Source: Corynebacterium rhinophilum (GTDB lineage: Bacteria; Actinomycetota; Actinomycetes; Mycobacteriales; Mycobacteriaceae). Taken from it: 64,000 nucleotides of DNA. The notes below the pieces were generated by a model that was given only the letters and a program-made list of their open reading frames with translations, was not told the origin of the DNA and ran no database searches. Of the stretch, positions 1-7,949 are shown in pieces. How positions within the stretch are numbered: position 1 is the stretch's first letter; each line of letters starts with the position of its first letter. A program made the translations under genes and the position numbers. The stretch covers positions 54,421 through 118,420 of the forward strand of contig NZ_JASPHQ010000004.1 of assembly GCF_030227225.1 (NCBI RefSeq). The letters run 5' to 3'.

Positions 1-1
1 C

Positions 2-439
2 TTCCCGGATGGTTATGACACGGTAATCGGTGAGCGCGGGCTAAAACTTTCCGGCGGGCAGAAACAGCGCGTTTCCGTTGCGCGCGCCATGCTGAAAGAT
101 GCCCCTATCTTAGTGCTCGATGAGGCCACCTCCGCGCTTGATACCAAGGCCGAACGCGCCGTCCAAGCCGGCCTGGATGAGCTGATGAAAGACCGGACCA
201 CGCTGATTATCGCGCACCGCCTATCCACCATCGCGGATGTCGATACCATCATCACCCTCGAGGCAGGGCGGATCGATGAAATGGGCTCGCCTGCCGAACT
301 CGCGCAATCCGGCGGCATTTATGCCGAGCTGCTCAAACTCACCCAATCCAGCTCCGCCGCGGACCGCCGTCGGCTGAAAAAGTACGGCTTTGTCACCGGC
401 ACCAACTCCCACAGCCAGCACGGCGAAGAAAGTGAATAA
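2..439 (+). CDS. ABC exporter, C-terminal ATPase part (5' truncated by window edge)
   Basis: The frame is open from base 2, so the gene begins before the window and only about 145 C-terminal residues are visible. They form the second half of an ABC nucleotide-binding domain: signature LSGGQ followed by [10 protein letters not shown], Walker [10 protein letters not shown]-loop SALD, and the switch histidine in IIAHR. The ending ([20 protein letters not shown]) is typical of ABCB/MsbA-type exporters that carry the membrane domain on the same chain. The tail after residue ~115 is hydrophilic and low in complexity. The substrate (lipid, drug or peptide) cannot be told from this fragment. The next gene starts 36 bp downstream on the same strand, so co-transcription is possible. 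Confidence 0.9.
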   Translation, partial: FPDGYDTVIGERGLKLSGGQKQRVSVARAMLKDAPILVLDEATSALDTKAERAVQAGLDELMKDRTTLIIAHRLSTIADVDTIITLEAGRIDEMGSPAELAQSGGIYAELLKLTQSSSAADRRRLKKYGFVTGTNSHSQHGEESE

Positions 440-457
440 ATCCACTGGGACTGCTGC

Positions 458-473
458 GCTTAAAGCGTTAAGC
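458..473 (+). promoter_or_regulatory. small palindrome directly in front of the aminotransferase start
   Basis: GCTTAA-AGCG-TTAAGC is a 6-bp perfect inverted repeat with a 4-nt loop ending 2 nt before the GTG at 476. It occupies the place where a ribosome binding site would be, and no Shine-Dalgarno sequence is visible. It could be an operator or an RNA hairpin; no known corynebacterial regulator motif was recognised in it. Confidence 0.3.
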
Positions 474-475
474 TT

Positions 476-1612
476 GTGTGCATGCAGTTTCCTAGCCTAG
501 AAGAGTTGCAAGCCCGCGGTACCCGCAAGTGGACAGTCTTTGATGAGGACATCCTCCCGCTGTGGATCGCGGAGTCCGATTTCCCCACCGCCCCCGCCGT
601 CAAAAAGGCGCTGCAGGAGATGGTGGATAATGAAACCTTCGGCTATACCCCCTCCCCCAAGGCCTCGGGGCTGCGCGAGGCAGTCGCCGATTTCTATGCG
701 GAGCGCTACGACTGGCGCCCCAATGCCGATCACATCTTCTGGATAGGCGATGTCGTCCGCGGCCTCTTGCTCGGCGTGCAGTACTTTACCCGCGATGATT
801 CCCCCGTCATCGTGCCCGTACCTTCCTACCCACCGCTGCTCGAACTCCCCCGCACGGCGGGGCGCGAGAAGATCGAAACCAGCCTCGAGCTAGATGAAAT
901 CGAGCAAGCCTTCAAAGACGGCGCCGGTTCAATTCTCTTGGCCAACCCCTATAACCCGCACGGCCACGTCTTGTCGGAGGACTACCTCCGCGGGTTGGTG
1001 GAGTTGGCGGAGAAATACGATGGCCGCATCTTGGCCGATGAGATCCATGCCCCGCTGGTTTATGAAGGAAAGCATATTCCGGTGGCATCGCTAAGCGAGG
1101 AAGCAGCGCAGCGCACCATTACGGTCACCGCCACCTCCAAGGCCTTTAATACCGCGGGCCTCAAGTGCGCGCAGATTATCTTTTCCAATGCCGCCGATGC
1201 CCAGAAGTGGAACGGGCTTACCGGCGTGGCCAAAGACGGCACCGGCACCTTGGGCGTGCTTGCCGCCGAGGCCGCCTACCGCCACGGCGGGGGCTTCTTG
1301 GACGAGGAAATCGAGTACCTGCGCGAGACCCGCGACTGGCTGGTAGAAGAATTGCCACAGCGCATCCCTGGACTGAAGACTACGCAGCCCCAAGCCACTT
1401 ACCTGTTGTGGCTGGACTTTTCCGATACCGCCATCGCCGGCAATCCGCAACCTGCCAAGTGGCTGCGCGAAAACGCCCGCGTGGCCCTCAACGAGGGCGA
1501 TACCTTCGGCACCGGTGGCCCAGGTCATGCGCGGTTGAACTTCGCCACTTCCCGCGAAATCTTGAGCGAGGCACTCGACCGCATGGAAAAGGCCTTCGCC
1601 GAGCTCGACTAG
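476..1612 (+). CDS. aecD: PLP-dependent C-S lyase / aminotransferase (MalY/PatB type, AecD-like)
   Basis: Fold-type I PLP enzyme of the MalY/PatB branch, 378 aa from the GTG at 476 or 376 aa from the in-frame ATG at 482. The N-terminus (TRKWTVFDEDILPLWIAESD) and NPYNPHG, LADEIHAPL and TSKAFNTAGLK fit the family; the lysine in TSKAFN (about residue 222) is the expected Schiff-base residue. Members are cystathionine beta-lyases, producing homocysteine, pyruvate and ammonia; in corynebacteria AecD is such a C-S lyase, so a role in methionine synthesis or cysteine-conjugate cleavage is likely. In C. glutamicum aecD precedes brnQ, which is also the next gene here and supports the name. A strong terminator follows. 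Confidence 0.8.
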   Translation: MCMQFPSLEELQARGTRKWTVFDEDILPLWIAESDFPTAPAVKKALQEMVDNETFGYTPSPKASGLREAVADFYAERYDWRPNADHIFWIGDVVRGLLLGVQYFTRDDSPVIVPVPSYPPLLELPRTAGREKIETSLELDEIEQAFKDGAGSILLANPYNPHGHVLSEDYLRGLVELAEKYDGRILADEIHAPLVYEGKHIPVASLSEEAAQRTITVTATSKAFNTAGLKCAQIIFSNAADAQKWNGLTGVAKDGTGTLGVLAAEAAYRHGGGFLDEEIEYLRETRDWLVEELPQRIPGLKTTQPQATYLLWLDFSDTAIAGNPQPAKWLRENARVALNEGDTFGTGGPGHARLNFATSREILSEALDRMEKAFAELD

Positions 1613-1634
1613 TTCCCAGCCACCCTTTCTCCTC

Positions 1635-1670
1635 GCCCCATCGCACACGCGATGGGGCATTTATTGTATT
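1635..1670 (+). terminator. Rho-independent terminator after aecD
   Basis: A perfect 10-bp stem (1635-1644 with 1649-1658, loop ACAC) is followed by a T-rich run. It ends the aecD transcript and separates it from brnQ. Confidence 0.85.
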
Positions 1671-1723
1671 TTCACCATGCTTTGATTTCTCAACAGGTGG
1701 GCAGTAATATCTCATTACATGAA

Positions 1724-1740
1724 TAGCCCCTATAGGGCTA
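1724..1740 (+). promoter_or_regulatory. short inverted repeat in the brnQ leader
   Basis: TAGCCC-CTATA-GGGCTA is a perfect 6-bp inverted repeat about 85 bp upstream of brnQ, just downstream of an AT-rich stretch that could hold a -10 element. It may be an operator or a leader hairpin. The leader has no run of branched-chain codons that would suggest attenuation. Confidence 0.3.
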
Positions 1741-1825
1741 CAGAATTCACATTCCTGGTCGCGCCCTCGCCACCTCGGCTCTCGGCGCGGCTGATGGTTT
1801 TAGTACGCAATGTTAAGGAGCCAGG

Positions 1826-3253
1826 ATGGCTACCACCACTGCCTCAGGCACCCCCAAGAGCAAGGCCACCGTTGTCATTGCCTCGCTCATGCTCTTTTCG
1901 ATGTTCTTCGGCGCCGGCAACCTCATTTTCCCACCGATGGTGGGCGTTTCCGCCGGCACCAACTTCTGGCCCGCCGTGCTGGGCTTCCTCGCCGCCGGCG
2001 TGCTCTTGCCCGTCCTGGCCATTATCGCGGTCGCGATTTCCGGCCGTTCCGTCCGTGACTTAGGCGCAAATGGCGGCGCGATCTTCGGCGTCGTCTTTTC
2101 CGCCCTGTCCTATCTTTCTATCGGTGCTTTCTACGCGCTCCCGCGTACCGGCGCGGTATCCATGGAAACGGCGATTACTCCCCTGTTGGGCTGGGAAGGC
2201 ACCATGGCCAGCGGTGCATTCAATACCGTCTTCTTCCTTATCGCGCTGGGCCTGGCGTGGAAACCCAATTCCATCATCGATACCCTGGGCAAATTCCTCA
2301 CCCCGGCCCTGGTTGCGCTGCTGGTCGTCCTCATTACTTTGGCGGCGCTGAATCACCCGCGCGATCCCCAGATGCCCACCGAAGATTACGTCTCTTCCCC
2401 CATGGTCACCGGCCTTTTCGAGGGCTATAACACCATGGACGCCATCGCTGGCTTGGCCTTTTCCATCGTCATCGTGGGTTCCCTGCGCTCTAAGGGCTTT
2501 AAAACCCAAAAATCCCTGGTGAAGGGCACCATTACCGCAGCGCTGGTCGCCGGTATCCTGCTTGCCGCCATCTACCTGGGCCTTGCCTGGGTGGGCCAGA
2601 CCTTGCCCGATGGCCAGTCTTATGAATCCGGTGCGCCGCTGCTTGCCGAGGCCGCCAATCTCACCATGGGCACCTTCGGCCAGGCCCTCTTCTCCGCCAT
2701 CGTCGTCCTCGCCTGCCTGACCACCGCGGTGGGCCTTATCACCGCCACCTCCGCGTTCTTCGAGATGCTGGTGCCGAAGACGAATTACCACTTGTGGGCC
2801 TGCATCTTTACCGCGATGTCCATCCTCTTCGCCTTCCAAGGCCTCGACACTGTGCTGTCCATCGCGGTGCCGTTTATCACCTTCCTGTACCCACCGGCTA
2901 TCTCCCTTATCCTGCTCACGCTTATCCAGCCGGCGGTAAAGAGGTCCGTCGTGTTCTACTGGACCTACCGCCTTGCCCTGTGGGTATCGGTCATCTGGTC
3001 CGCCCTGACCGTCATTTCCGCGCAGGGTTGGGGCACCGCCGCCCTGGATCCCATCTTGTCGCTGGCGCCGGGCCAAGCGGTGGATCTCGGCTGGATTGCG
3101 CCTACCGTCATCGCGGCAATCATTGGCCTGATTGTGGATATCTCCACCAAGGCTGGCGAGAAGCACTCCAACTCCGTGACCGCGGCGGCCGATGCTGACG
3201 GCGATGCCGTCGTTGACTCGCCGCTCGATGCAGCGGCATCGCCAAAGAGCTAA
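1826..3253 (+). CDS. brnQ: branched-chain amino acid transporter BrnQ
   Basis: Integral membrane carrier of the LIVCS family, 475 aa, predicted to take up leucine, isoleucine and valine with Na+ or H+. The hallmark N-terminal stretch SLMLFSMFFGAGNLIFPP lies at about residues 20-37, and hydrophobic helices continue to about residue 445. The last ~30 residues are hydrophilic and acidic, a small extension over the usual ~430 aa. The ATG is preceded by AAGGAGCC at good spacing, which sets the start. The aecD-brnQ neighbourhood matches C. glutamicum. A strong terminator follows, so the gene is probably monocistronic. Confidence 0.92.
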   Translation: MATTTASGTPKSKATVVIASLMLFSMFFGAGNLIFPPMVGVSAGTNFWPAVLGFLAAGVLLPVLAIIAVAISGRSVRDLGANGGAIFGVVFSALSYLSIGAFYALPRTGAVSMETAITPLLGWEGTMASGAFNTVFFLIALGLAWKPNSIIDTLGKFLTPALVALLVVLITLAALNHPRDPQMPTEDYVSSPMVTGLFEGYNTMDAIAGLAFSIVIVGSLRSKGFKTQKSLVKGTITAALVAGILLAAIYLGLAWVGQTLPDGQSYESGAPLLAEAANLTMGTFGQALFSAIVVLACLTTAVGLITATSAFFEMLVPKTNYHLWACIFTAMSILFAFQGLDTVLSIAVPFITFLYPPAISLILLTLIQPAVKRSVVFYWTYRLALWVSVIWSALTVISAQGWGTAALDPILSLAPGQAVDLGWIAPTVIAAIIGLIVDISTKAGEKHSNSVTAAADADGDAVVDSPLDAAASPKS

Positions 3254-3270
3254 GCTCTCTCCTTCCACTC

Positions 3271-3318
3271 CCCGCCGCGGGCCCGCATTCCTCGGGTTCC
3301 GCGGCGGGTTTCTGTCTG
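3271..3318 (+). terminator. terminator after brnQ
   Basis: A 10-bp perfect stem (CCCGCCGCGG at 3271-3280 with its complement at 3299-3308) is followed by TTTCTGTCT. It terminates brnQ transcription. Confidence 0.8.
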
Positions 3319-3440
3319 CGGTTCAACTCAGCTTGGGTCGCCGGGATGCGCATGGTCGCGTGAAAAAGGACGGAATAGCCCCGCCCCGCGTACCGTTGCA
3401 CTATAGGTACTATCCCCGCGAGAAAAAGGATTATTTTCCC

Positions 3441-4460
3441 ATGACTGATCACGCGCCACTTTCCGTATTGGACTTTTGCACCATCTATGACGGTGAAACC
3501 CCTGCCCAATCCATTAACCGGTCGGTGGAATTAGCCCAAGAAGCCGAAAAACTGGGGTATTCCCGCATGTGGTACACCGAGCACCACAATATGAAGTCCA
3601 TTATGTCCTCCGCGCCTGCCGTCCTCATCGCACACATCGGCGCTAAGACGGAACGCATCCGGTTGGGCTCTGGCGGCGTGATGCTGCCCAACCACTCGCC
3701 GTACGTCATCGCCGAACAGTTCGGCACCCTGGAAGAGATGTACCCGGACCGCATTGACCTAGGCGTCGGCCGTGCCCCCGGCACGGACATGAATACCTTG
3801 GGCCGTGCGCTGCGCCGCGATGGGCAATCCGCCGAGCGCTTCCCAGAAGACGTCAAAGAGCTCAATGCGTACCTCGAGGGCAAGGCCTATATCCCCGGGG
3901 TCAGCGCGATTCCCGGTGCTAATACGAACGTTCCTATCTATATTCTAGGCTCGTCCATGTTCGGCGCTTCGCTCGCGGCAAAACTCGGCCTGCCCTATGC
4001 CTTTGCCTCCCACTTCGCCCCGCAGCACCTCGAGGAAGCAACCACCTACTACCGGGAAAACTTCCAGCCTTCCGAGCGGTTTAGCGAGCCCTACGTCATC
4101 GCCGGAGTAAACGTCACTGCCGCCGATACTATGCAAGAGGCAGAAGCCGAGTACGAGCGCGTGTGCTTCAACCGCGTGAAGTCTTTCGCCGGCCGCGGCA
4201 AGTACTTGACCGACCAGCAGGTAGAGCAAATCATCGAGTCCTACCAAGGCCAGCAAATCCTGGACATGCTGCGCTACTCCGCGGTCGGTACCACCAAGGA
4301 AGTCACCGAATACTTGGAGAAGTTCCAAGAGCACGCCAAGGCCGATGAGCTGATGATTTCCCTGCAGTCCAGCTCGCACGAAAACGTCATCAAGAACATG
4401 CACGTGCTTGCTGAGGGCTGGCAGCTCGATCCAGCCAACGTAGCGGGCACCCCGCGCTAA
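3441..4460 (+). CDS. luciferase-like (LLM class) flavin-dependent oxidoreductase
   Basis: 339 aa, starting at the ATG at 3441 after an AAAAAGGA ribosome site; a longer open frame from 3192 overlaps the brnQ end and terminator and is rejected. The protein is a TIM-barrel of the bacterial luciferase family: AQEAEKLGYSRMWYTEHHN, then RIRLGSGGVMLPNHSPYVIAEQ, and the family stretch DRIDLGVGRAPGTD. Members use reduced flavin (FMNH2 or F420H2) on varied substrates; the WYTEHH motif puts it with the small single-subunit alkanal-type branch often annotated as an oxidoreductase of unknown substrate. The gene stands alone between two intergenic regions, so context does not reveal the substrate. Confidence 0.85.
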   Translation: MTDHAPLSVLDFCTIYDGETPAQSINRSVELAQEAEKLGYSRMWYTEHHNMKSIMSSAPAVLIAHIGAKTERIRLGSGGVMLPNHSPYVIAEQFGTLEEMYPDRIDLGVGRAPGTDMNTLGRALRRDGQSAERFPEDVKELNAYLEGKAYIPGVSAIPGANTNVPIYILGSSMFGASLAAKLGLPYAFASHFAPQHLEEATTYYRENFQPSERFSEPYVIAGVNVTAADTMQEAEAEYERVCFNRVKSFAGRGKYLTDQQVEQIIESYQGQQILDMLRYSAVGTTKEVTEYLEKFQEHAKADELMISLQSSSHENVIKNMHVLAEGWQLDPANVAGTPR

Positions 4461-4615
4461 ACCCCGCCTCGCTGCGCTACACAGCGCCGCGTTGGGCCGC
4501 CCTCGACCTCAACGCTGGCCGCGCAGCGCTACCGAACCCGCCGCAAAACAACCCGCTGAGATGGCCCTAATTAATGGCAATATATGCCTCCCCCCGAATG
4601 GTTTTAGGGCGTTTA

Positions 4616-4631
4616 TGTGTTGAGTAACACA
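4616..4631 (+). promoter_or_regulatory. GlxR/CRP-like operator upstream of peptide-type ABC operon
   Basis: TGTGTTGAGTAACACA is a perfect 6-bp inverted repeat that fits the corynebacterial GlxR half-site pattern TGTG-N8-CACA, though the inner bases differ from the preferred TGTGA..TCACA. It ends 17 bp before the start of the substrate-binding protein, so a bound factor would block transcription. Just upstream, GCCCTAA (4564) and TTAGGGC (4604) form a second, longer-range inverted repeat. Confidence 0.35.
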
Positions 4632-4648
4632 CAAGTTATTCTTCATCT

Positions 4649-6169
4649 ATGAAAATTTTGCGTGCGCGCTCAGCGCTGGGCTGTCTCGCGATGGTGACAG
4701 CGCTGGGCACGATAACAGCTTGTTCAGCGGGCCATACGGCGGTGGTCGATACCTCCGGCGACAACGCCGCCCTAACGGTGGCATCTAGTTCGGGGGCCAC
4801 CTCGCTCGACTTCACCACTACCGGTGGGGCCGCCGCGCCGTCGGTGCTCATGGATAACGTCTATGAGACCTTGGTGCGCATCGATGAAGATGGCTCCATC
4901 ACCCCAGGCTTAGCCAAGGACTGGGACATCAGTGAAGATTCGAAGACCTATACTTTCCACCTGCGCGATGACGTAACTTTTTCCAACGGCGATCCCTTCA
5001 CCGCGCAGACCGCCGCCTTTTCCATTAATTACGTAAAAAATGACTGGGCCAACGGCATTTCCGCCGCAATGGACCCAGTCGAAAGCGCCACCGCGGTCGA
5101 TGATCACACCCTCAAGGTGCGCCTGGAAAAGCCCTCTAACCGCTGGCTGTGGTCCATGGGCACCACCATCGGCGCGATGATGTCACCTAAGGGCGTGGAT
5201 GACCTTGCAGCGAAGCCTATCGGCACCGGCCCCTACGAGGTGGCTGGATTTTCCCCCTCAGAATTCGTCTCCTTGCACAAGCGCGATGATTACTGGGGCA
5301 CACCGTCTGAGCACGATGTCACGGTGCGCTACTTCCCCGATGCCATTTCCTCGGTCACCGCGCTGCGTTCGGGCGGAGTGGACGTCGTCTGGGGCGTGGG
5401 TAATCCCGAAATCCTCGATTCCCTGGATGATTCCATCGATACCAACGTAGGCACCACCAATGGTGAGGTCCTGCTATCGATGAATAATGACCGCGCCCCC
5501 TTCGACGATCCGCGCGTGCGGCAGGCCGTGGCCTACGCTGTCGACCGCGAGGCGGCCAATGACATCGTGTGGTCCGGCATGGCCACCGATACCGGCGGCG
5601 CGCCCATGCCGCCTACCGATCCTTGGTTCGAGGGCAAGAACTATTACGACTTCAACCCGGATAAGGCCCGCTCGCTGCTTGCCGATGCCGGCGCCGAAGG
5701 CACCCCACTTACCATCACCGTGCCCACGCTCTACTATGCCCAGGCCATCTCCGAGCTGCTGTATTCGCAGCTTTCCGATGTCGGCTTCGATGTCACCCTC
5801 GAAACCGCCGAGTTCCCCGCCGTGTGGCTGGGCCAGGTCCACGGTGCCAAGGACTACCAGATGTCGATTATCTCCCACGTGGAGGCCCGCGATATCCCGG
5901 CGCTTTTTGGCAACCCGGATTACTACCTGAATTACGATTCCGCCCGCACGCGCGAGCTGCTCGAAAAGGCCGATACCGCAGCGCCTGAAGACTATCCCCA
6001 CCGCATGACGCAGGTCGTGGACCAGATCATGGCCGATGCCGGCGCGCTGACCGTAATGAATATGCCGAATGTCGTTCTAACGCGCCACGGCATCAGCGGC
6101 TTGCACACCGATCAAGTCACCGACGCGATCGTATTGCGCGATCTCACCGACAAAAAGGAGGACCAATGA
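4649..6169 (+). CDS. ABC importer substrate-binding lipoprotein (peptide/nickel family 5)
   Basis: Solute-binding protein of the DppA/OppA/NikA family, 506 aa. The lipobox ITAC at residues 22-25 after a basic N-terminus predicts a membrane-anchored lipoprotein on the outer face. Family features include PSVLMDNVYETLVRIDEDG, the TFHLRDDVTFSNGDPFTA segment, IGTGPYEV, and DDPRVRQAVAYAVDRE. It captures the solute for the permeases encoded next; the ligand (oligopeptide, nickel chelate or other) cannot be assigned. The start codon has only a weak upstream ribosome site. The stop overlaps the next start by ATGA. A GlxR-like palindrome lies just upstream. Confidence 0.9.
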   Translation: MKILRARSALGCLAMVTALGTITACSAGHTAVVDTSGDNAALTVASSSGATSLDFTTTGGAAAPSVLMDNVYETLVRIDEDGSITPGLAKDWDISEDSKTYTFHLRDDVTFSNGDPFTAQTAAFSINYVKNDWANGISAAMDPVESATAVDDHTLKVRLEKPSNRWLWSMGTTIGAMMSPKGVDDLAAKPIGTGPYEVAGFSPSEFVSLHKRDDYWGTPSEHDVTVRYFPDAISSVTALRSGGVDVVWGVGNPEILDSLDDSIDTNVGTTNGEVLLSMNNDRAPFDDPRVRQAVAYAVDREAANDIVWSGMATDTGGAPMPPTDPWFEGKNYYDFNPDKARSLLADAGAEGTPLTITVPTLYYAQAISELLYSQLSDVGFDVTLETAEFPAVWLGQVHGAKDYQMSIISHVEARDIPALFGNPDYYLNYDSARTRELLEKADTAAPEDYPHRMTQVVDQIMADAGALTVMNMPNVVLTRHGISGLHTDQVTDAIVLRDLTDKKEDQ

Positions 6170-7131
6170 GTAGTTCTCGGGCACAGGCCATAATCCGGCC
6201 GCTGCTGCGCTTCGTGCTCACGCTTTTTCTCGCCTCCCTCATCATCTTCGCGCTCATGCGCGCCGTGCCCGGCAACCCGGCGCGCGTCGCGTTGGGGGTC
6301 AATGCCACTGATGACGCCATCGCCGAGCTCAGCGCGGAACTCGGCCTCGATCGTCCGCTGTTCACGCAGTACGGCGAGTGGGTAAAGGGCCTTGCCACCG
6401 GCGATTTCGGCAAGTCACTGTCCTCGCAGCAGGACATCACCCCGCTCGTCCTTGACCGTCTGCAGGTCACGCTCATCCTCATCGGCCTGGCCATGGCCTT
6501 GGCGCTGGCCTGCGCGATTCCCATTGGCATGTGGCTGGCGCATAACCGCAATTCGCGGGTTGCCGGCTTGGTCTCTGCGGGAACGCAGCTGGGCATCGCC
6601 GTGCCGAGCTTCTTAGTCGGCATCATCTTGGTGGCCATTTTTGCAGTCCACCTGGGTTGGCTGCCGGCCAATGGTTGGGTGCCACCTAACCGCGGCGTGG
6701 GCGATTTCCTGCGCCACCTCATCCTGCCGGTCATCGCCTTGGCCCTGGTCCAGGGTGCGATGCTCACGCGCTATATGCGCTCCTCGGTGCTCGACGTTAT
6801 GGACCAAGACTATATCCGCACCGCGCGCGCCCTGGGCGATTCCCCGCGGGAGGCATTGCGCCGCCACGGGCTGCGCAATGCCGCGCTGCCGGTACTGACG
6901 GTGTCTGGCCTGCAATTGACCTCGATGGTGGTAGGCGCCGTGGTCATTGAATCCGTCTTCGTCATCCCCGGCGTAGGTTCCATGCTGCTCGATGCAGTCT
7001 CCGTGCGCGATCTGACCACGGTGCAGACGCTTGTCATGCTGCTGGTCACCTTCGCGCTGGCAGTAAACATGCTTACCGATGTCGCCTACCGCCTCATCGA
7101 TCCCCGAATCAAGGCAGGTGACGCACGATGA
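6166..7131 (+). CDS. ABC importer permease, DppB-like
   Basis: Inner-membrane permease of the DppB/OppB class, 321 aa. It shows the N-terminal helix with FALMRAVPGNPARVALG, the periplasmic stretch LGLDRPLFTQYGEWVKGLATGDFGKS (residues ~64-85), and the cytoplasmic coupling loop YIRTARALGDSPREALRRHG followed by LRNAALPVL. It forms a heterodimer with the DppC-like protein encoded next. Both its start and its stop overlap neighbours by ATGA, so it is translationally coupled inside the four-gene operon. Confidence 0.93.
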   Translation: MSSSRAQAIIRPLLRFVLTLFLASLIIFALMRAVPGNPARVALGVNATDDAIAELSAELGLDRPLFTQYGEWVKGLATGDFGKSLSSQQDITPLVLDRLQVTLILIGLAMALALACAIPIGMWLAHNRNSRVAGLVSAGTQLGIAVPSFLVGIILVAIFAVHLGWLPANGWVPPNRGVGDFLRHLILPVIALALVQGAMLTRYMRSSVLDVMDQDYIRTARALGDSPREALRRHGLRNAALPVLTVSGLQLTSMVVGAVVIESVFVIPGVGSMLLDAVSVRDLTTVQTLVMLLVTFALAVNMLTDVAYRLIDPRIKAGDAR

Positions 7132-7949
7132 AAATGCGTTTTTCTGGTTGGCTAGGCGCCGTGCTCGTCGGCGCGGTCGTAGTAATCGCCCTCGTATCGC
7201 TGGTGTGGACGCCGTACGATCCCACCCTCGCGCAACCGGGCAGCCGGCTGTCCGGCCCCACCGCGGATCACATCCTGGGCACGGATCGCTTCGGGCGCGA
7301 TACCGCCTCGCGCATCATGGCGGGCGCGAAAATCACGGTCTTCGTGGGCCTTATCGCCGTCGGCATCGCAGGGCTTATCGGCATCCCGCTGGGGATTCTC
7401 GCGGGCATGCGCCGCGGCACCTGGGTAGAAGCGCTGGTCATGCGCGGCGCCGACGTCGTACTCGCCTTCCCGGCGCTTTTGCTCGCCATTATCGCCGGCG
7501 CGGTCTGGGGCCCATCGACGCTCACGGCCATGATTGCCATCGGTATTTCCGGCATCCCGTCCTTTGCCCGCGTGGCGCGTTCAGGCACGCTGCAGGTGGT
7601 CACGCAGGACTATATCGCCTCCGCCCGCATCTCCGCCGTGCCGGGATGGAAGGTGGCGGTGCGCCATGTCCTCCCGAATATCGCGAGCCTTATCATCGTC
7701 CAGGCCTCGGTGTATTTTGCCCTCGCCATCCTCGCGGAGGCGGGCCTGTCCTACCTCGGTTTGGGCACCCCTCCCCCGGCCGCCTCGTGGGGCCGCATGC
7801 TGCAGGATTCCCAATCGCTGCTGAGCACCGATCCCCTCCAGGCCCTCTGGCCAGGCCTTGCCATCGCCGCCACGGTCTTGGGCTTTAACCTGCTTGGCGA
7901 TGCCCTCCGTGACGCCCTCGACCCCCGCATGAAAGGAGCCACGCGATGA
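7128..7949 (+). CDS. ABC importer permease, DppC-like
   Basis: Second permease of the importer, 273 aa, DppC/OppC class. The diagnostic extracellular stretch HILGTDRFGRDTASRIMAG lies near residue 48, and the coupling loop DYIASARISAVPGWKVAVRH is followed by LPNIASLIIVQ. The C-terminal portion has the common ASWGRMLQDSQSLL stretch. The start overlaps the upstream permease stop (ATGA) and its stop overlaps the ATPase start in the same way. Together with the DppB-like subunit it forms the transmembrane channel. Confidence 0.93.
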   Translation: MKMRFSGWLGAVLVGAVVVIALVSLVWTPYDPTLAQPGSRLSGPTADHILGTDRFGRDTASRIMAGAKITVFVGLIAVGIAGLIGIPLGILAGMRRGTWVEALVMRGADVVLAFPALLLAIIAGAVWGPSTLTAMIAIGISGIPSFARVARSGTLQVVTQDYIASARISAVPGWKVAVRHVLPNIASLIIVQASVYFALAILAEAGLSYLGLGTPPPAASWGRMLQDSQSLLSTDPLQALWPGLAIAATVLGFNLLGDALRDALDPRMKGATR

